Of a DNA stretch of 24,333 nucleotides, positions 22,301 through 24,333 are shown piece after piece. The notes beneath the pieces are model-generated. The model was not told the DNA's origin. It searched no databases and saw only the letters and a list, made by a program, of their open reading frames with translations. How positions within the stretch are numbered: the first letter of the stretch is position 1; each line of letters begins with the position of its first letter. The translations under genes were made by a program, and so were the position numbers. This DNA is from a virus. Location of the stretch: positions 1 to 24,333 of the IMG/VR virus record IMGVR_UViG_3300005432_000016; one strand, written 5' to 3'.

Positions 22301-24333
22301 GTGAGAGGTAAATAACAGACTTGGCCATTTCTCTGATCTTGGACAAGAATTCCAAGAGGAAAGATCTAATAATATTTGGGAATGCAATGAATGCACCATC
22401 ACCATCAAACCAATCAGCGATCAACTTAAATGCACCAGCGTTACCCTTAGTAATAAGGTCATACTGAATAGCATCAACGATTTCCTTACCAAGGAGATAT
22501 GGATCTGAATTGTAAGTTAGGATCTGTGTAGCAAATTGAGGATAAGAAACAACAGTCTCATCATATGCACGTCTGTAAATTGCAGGAGCATTGAATCTCA
22601 TGAGGTCTGCATACTGACGCAAGTTTCTATTGTCAGCAGTTAGAGATTCTGTCATCAAGACGAAGAGGTTATCAATCATCGATCTGACATTCTCACATGT
22701 ACCTTCTTGATAGTTGGTGTTAGAGGAGTATGCCGTTGTGCGAGTAATACCTGCAAGAGCATTGGTATTTGTCAAACCACCAACAATAGTGCTATCAACA
22801 ATATCCATCAAGGTAGTGATGGAAGACGCAACTTGTGGACAAGTTTGATTCCATGTGCCACTGTTTCCTAGACCACCATTAGCGGAGTCAAAGGTGATGG
22901 TAAGATCTCTATCAGCGATTTCGCTTGTATATTTGATTGGCCAGAAGTTAGGCAATTCCCACTGGAAATTCTTACTAGCAGCAGAATTAGGATACGTTGG
23001 GGCATTTTGTCCATTAGGATCTTGCATTGTATCTTCGACAATATCCCAGAGATATGTCAAACGATTCTGAATTTCTGTATTCTGATCTGAAGTGCCGTTA
23101 AATGTATTTGCTGGAGGTTGTGCGACTTCACCAACAATAGATCCAACACCTGCACCCAGCGCCATGTTGATCATAATATTCTTCGCTTGCTGAATAGCGT
23201 AAAGCGTCTCAGTTACCTGTGAAGTAACGTGAATAATAGCAGGACCACTTAAGTAGAATTCAGTTGCCAAACCAACATAGTTGTCACCACCATTCTCAGC
23301 ATTCCAGAGGACAGCACGGATTAGATCTGCAACGTCATGGACACAATCGATAGCGCCAGCAGAAATGATTCCGCCTTGGACAGCTCTCACGAAAGTGTGA
23401 GCGTATTGATTGTTAGAAGGAGATGCACCAACATTAACTGTAACAGTGCCATTTTGCTTGATAAGTGCACCAGCAGTAGCACTCACAAAGGTATGATCAT
23501 ATTGGTTATTGTTTGCAGCAACACCCACATAGCAAGAGAATGTTGTATCACTCTCGCGGCTGACAAGCAACCACTTCTCATTTGCAGGGTCTGTAGCACG
23601 AGGATAAGTATGGTTACTACCATTGCTATCCATTGTGCATGTGAATGTCAAGGAGTTAGCGGCAAGTTTAATTCTGTTGCCAGTTACCAATCCATGGTTG
23701 CCACTTGTTGTGATAACCATCTTACCTGAGACAGGATCATAAGTTGCATTGGTAATATCTTGAGTAGAAGTGCCAATAGCAGTGATAGCGCGAGTTGTGC
23801 CATATGCTGGATCACCATTACGAGGATATGCGTGCTCGCTTTGGTTATTATCCATAGCACAAGTGAATACCAAGCTATGAGGCTCGATAGACATTCTGCT
23901 GCCAACGTTGAAGGAGTGGTTAGGAATGGTCAGGACCATCTCACCTGTGCTTGCTGTGTAGTTAACAGCAGTTGGAGTGAAGTGCTCTCCACCATCATTC
24001 CATCCATAACGGACAGCACCAGTAACAGCAGATACAAATGTGTGGTCGTATTGCTGGCCTGAAGGAGATGCACCGACATTAATTGTGAGTGTATCTGGAG
24101 TTGTATCTGTGATTAGCAGACGTTTCTCGTAAGCAGGATCAGTATTTCGTGGATATGGATGGTTAGTTGCATTGCTATCCATACTGCAGGTAAATGTAAT
24201 ACCATTTGCAGCGATACTGATATACTCACCAACGTTAAGTCTGTGATCTGGAATAGTGAGAGTCAACACACCAGTTGATGCAGTATATGATGCATTTGTT
24301 GGAGTGAATTCCTTCCACCACATTGCACCAGCA
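19305..24333 (-). CDS. Very large virion structural protein, start beyond right edge
   Basis: The frame is open from 24333 to the TAA at 19305, about 1675 codons. The first ATG in the window (24323) is internal: the codons before it (Ala-Gly-Ala) and after it fit the middle of a repeat, so the true start lies outside. Residues 1-320, counted from that Met, hold three repeats with F(T/S)C-x-MD and H-x-YPR-x-x-DP. A helical region (about 325-700) includes LYAIQQAKNIMINMALGAGV. Two NGxxQxPG units occur at about 20113-20605 (LLVFVNGILQPPG, IIVSLNGVIQEPG), then two GxGY units, and an Ig-like domain at the end (NVTVNQGQTASFTV, NYQWQKK, DEYRVAI). By gene order it precedes gp8 at some distance and may occupy the role of T4 gp7, for which no sequence evidence is visible. 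No signal peptide or enzyme motif is seen. Confidence 0.88.
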   Translation of the reverse strand, partial: AGAMWWKEFTPTNASYTASTGVLTLTIPDHRLNVGEYISIAANGITFTCSMDSNATNHPYPRNTDPAYEKRLLITDTTPDTLTINVGASPSGQQYDHTFVSAVTGAVRYGWNDGGEHFTPTAVNYTASTGEMVLTIPNHSFNVGSRMSIEPHSLVFTCAMDNNQSEHAYPRNGDPAYGTTRAITAIGTSTQDITNATYDPVSGKMVITTSGNHGLVTGNRIKLAANSLTFTCTMDSNGSNHTYPRATDPANEKWLLVSRESDTTFSCYVGVAANNNQYDHTFVSATAGALIKQNGTVTVNVGASPSNNQYAHTFVRAVQGGIISAGAIDCVHDVADLIRAVLWNAENGGDNYVGLATEFYLSGPAIIHVTSQVTETLYAIQQAKNIMINMALGAGVGSIVGEVAQPPANTFNGTSDQNTEIQNRLTYLWDIVEDTMQDPNGQNAPTYPNSAASKNFQWELPNFWPIKYTSEIADRDLTITFDSANGGLGNSGTWNQTCPQVASSITTLMDIVDSTIVGGLTNTNALAGITRTTAYSSNTNYQEGTCENVRSMIDNLFVLMTESLTADNRNLRQYADLMRFNAPAIYRRAYDETVVSYPQFATQILTYNSDPYLLGKEIVDAIQYDLITKGNAGAFKLIADWFDGDGAFIAFPNIIRSFLLEFLSKIREMAKSVIYLSQTEPEWAAYANYIYNIPINTRLEWNQEHAEFILDSSLNVIRYAMSRSEFPTENRVNFVPSTDVVNISNKYNLGYDWNTDPALVLLTPTVPVGYDRAEYRIRINKPNNFRRGDIVTYIPASQTSLQTLNKPEYFVIASDSSSWFEIAESPIHDGRFHNFFIDITNNGAQQFALTLRSGITRATTTYGTRENFTPLEGGFLPADVLYGSTSQAYAEVGSVLQNEAEIIQSYKHYELNNLSTDLQEFANGETLVVQGNTSVNGKILQTRLQDAQATSFVKLINQQGIISQNDVLLSQESNLEGTVTDISDRFLINVKKGAFATGDWFFSKTAATYAKMSEYSNKSGAIVDNTGGKITMDVETIDGAWNSGDIIYGNQTSYILEVKGVSGSSPLTLNSYVHGTNVYELNLGTAIIDTGITDTFAPGDTVYMLQGTVIKDPGFSATVTKYINGLNLDPGEPNYGVHKLWIANPIDVGSGEPVSAVSNTIYSIGKYDINSNFPTIYAPVTSLTDTTYTSYGRVVKIDIAGVTGTIWIENAVGDFLDNMSLSANDGWGAAVTRAAKLQGRVDRYFRGFDGTQTEFSLTISNGESYFPDPAGHLLVFVNGILQPPGGNFAYNAFSDQIRFTEAPEIGSEFVGYYIGKMRQLDDISFEFDSLRSSFNLRYLGIYYSLTLTEGVSSNVIRPENNIIVSLNGVIQEPGVSYEIVGSRIIFSEVPRAGGTFVAFSYIGSDADVIAATVVPPIETGDSLFIEGEEFNREVALIESSNSLITFEYTGSVKGRNAEALARIKKGKVTEALLTNPGDGYTSRPNVDIISSSGFDGRIKALNGIARIDVKTAGTGYAMPNVLVETTVPDDYTEPTGTPVNGGFDVLAGEGAEYYGGGAQIDPGTIAITYNPVNVTVNQGQTASFTVIATVSNNQQLNYQWQKKDYGTTVWSNIIGANQATFTTISAAQADDGDEYRVAITAAGATPVYSNSAILTVQTGATVLSNFSPAQIFDDA
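20113..20605 (-). repeat. Two NGxxQxPG beta units
   Basis: Two successive units in the right-edge protein share the order: strand, (L/I)(L/I)V-x-(V/L)NG(I/V)(L/I)Q, xPG, a short turn, I(R/I)F-(T/S)-E-(A/V)P, then G-x-x-F or G-x-F with an aromatic strand (GYYIG, FSYIG). This unit is widespread in phage fibre and baseplate proteins, where it forms part of a beta-rich shaft. Confidence 0.75.
23364..24333 (-). repeat. Three Cys/Met/His-containing repeats at the start of the visible protein
   Basis: The repeated core is FTCSMDSN...HPYPRNTDP, FTCAMDNN...HAYPRNGDP and FTCTMDSN...HTYPRATDP, at residues 44-63, 153-172 and 227-246 counted from the Met at 24323. Each is preceded by a strand pair (T-I-P-x-H-x-x-N-V-G type) and mostly followed by QYDHTFV or QYAHTFV. 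At the right edge the first copy is cut, so more copies may lie outside. Confidence 0.8.

Noticed and set aside
24321-24323. ATG at 24323 as the true start of the right-edge protein
   Set aside because: The frame is open upstream (Ala-Gly-Ala), and the Met falls in the middle of a repeat whose next copy has TGAVRYGWND at the same place, so the gene is cut by the edge.

Overview
The window is a stretch of the virion structural region of a T4-like cyanophage (a marine myovirus of Synechococcus or Prochlorococcus, now placed in Kyanoviridae). This rests on a recognisable T4 gp8-type baseplate wedge protein, a 2428-residue DUF4815 protein of the kind found in marine T4-like phages, a YHYH-domain virion protein, and tail-fibre N-terminal motifs. 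A perfect T4 late promoter word (TATAAATA) and the compact layout agree. GC content looks to be in the low-to-mid 40s by eye, which fits a Synechococcus phage better than most Prochlorococcus phages. I cannot tell an isolate from a metagenome assembly.

Every gene I can support lies on the minus strand, so transcription runs from the right edge to the left. In that order: (1) a very large structural protein whose start lies beyond the right edge, with three N-terminal repeats and a C-terminal Ig-like domain; (2) a YHYH plus Ig-like protein; (3) a fibre-like protein carrying two cupredoxin-like domains; (4) a 623-aa repeat-rich structural protein; (5) gp8, enlarged by two insertions; (6) the 2428-aa DUF4815 protein; (7) a two-gene cassette of small coiled-coil proteins with its own sigma70-like promoter and intrinsic terminator; (8) after a T4-type late promoter, a long tail-fibre gene open at the left edge, whose frame I followed without a stop for 4426 bases. 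Intergenic gaps are 1 to 85 bases, and no stretch over 300 bases lacks a gene. I see no RNA genes, insertion sequences, CRISPR arrays or attachment sites.

The genes probably build the baseplate periphery and the short and long fibres. Several proteins share the same small beta modules: a GxGY/GGGG repeat, a G-x-T-S-G-A repeat, Ig-like domains and cupredoxin-like folds. The region therefore looks like a set of surface proteins assembled from an exchangeable kit. The most unusual observations are two probable type-1 copper folds inside a fibre protein, one with the axial Met replaced by Gln, and a strong codon-phase-independent avoidance of the tetranucleotides GTAC, GAAC and GTTC across the whole window.
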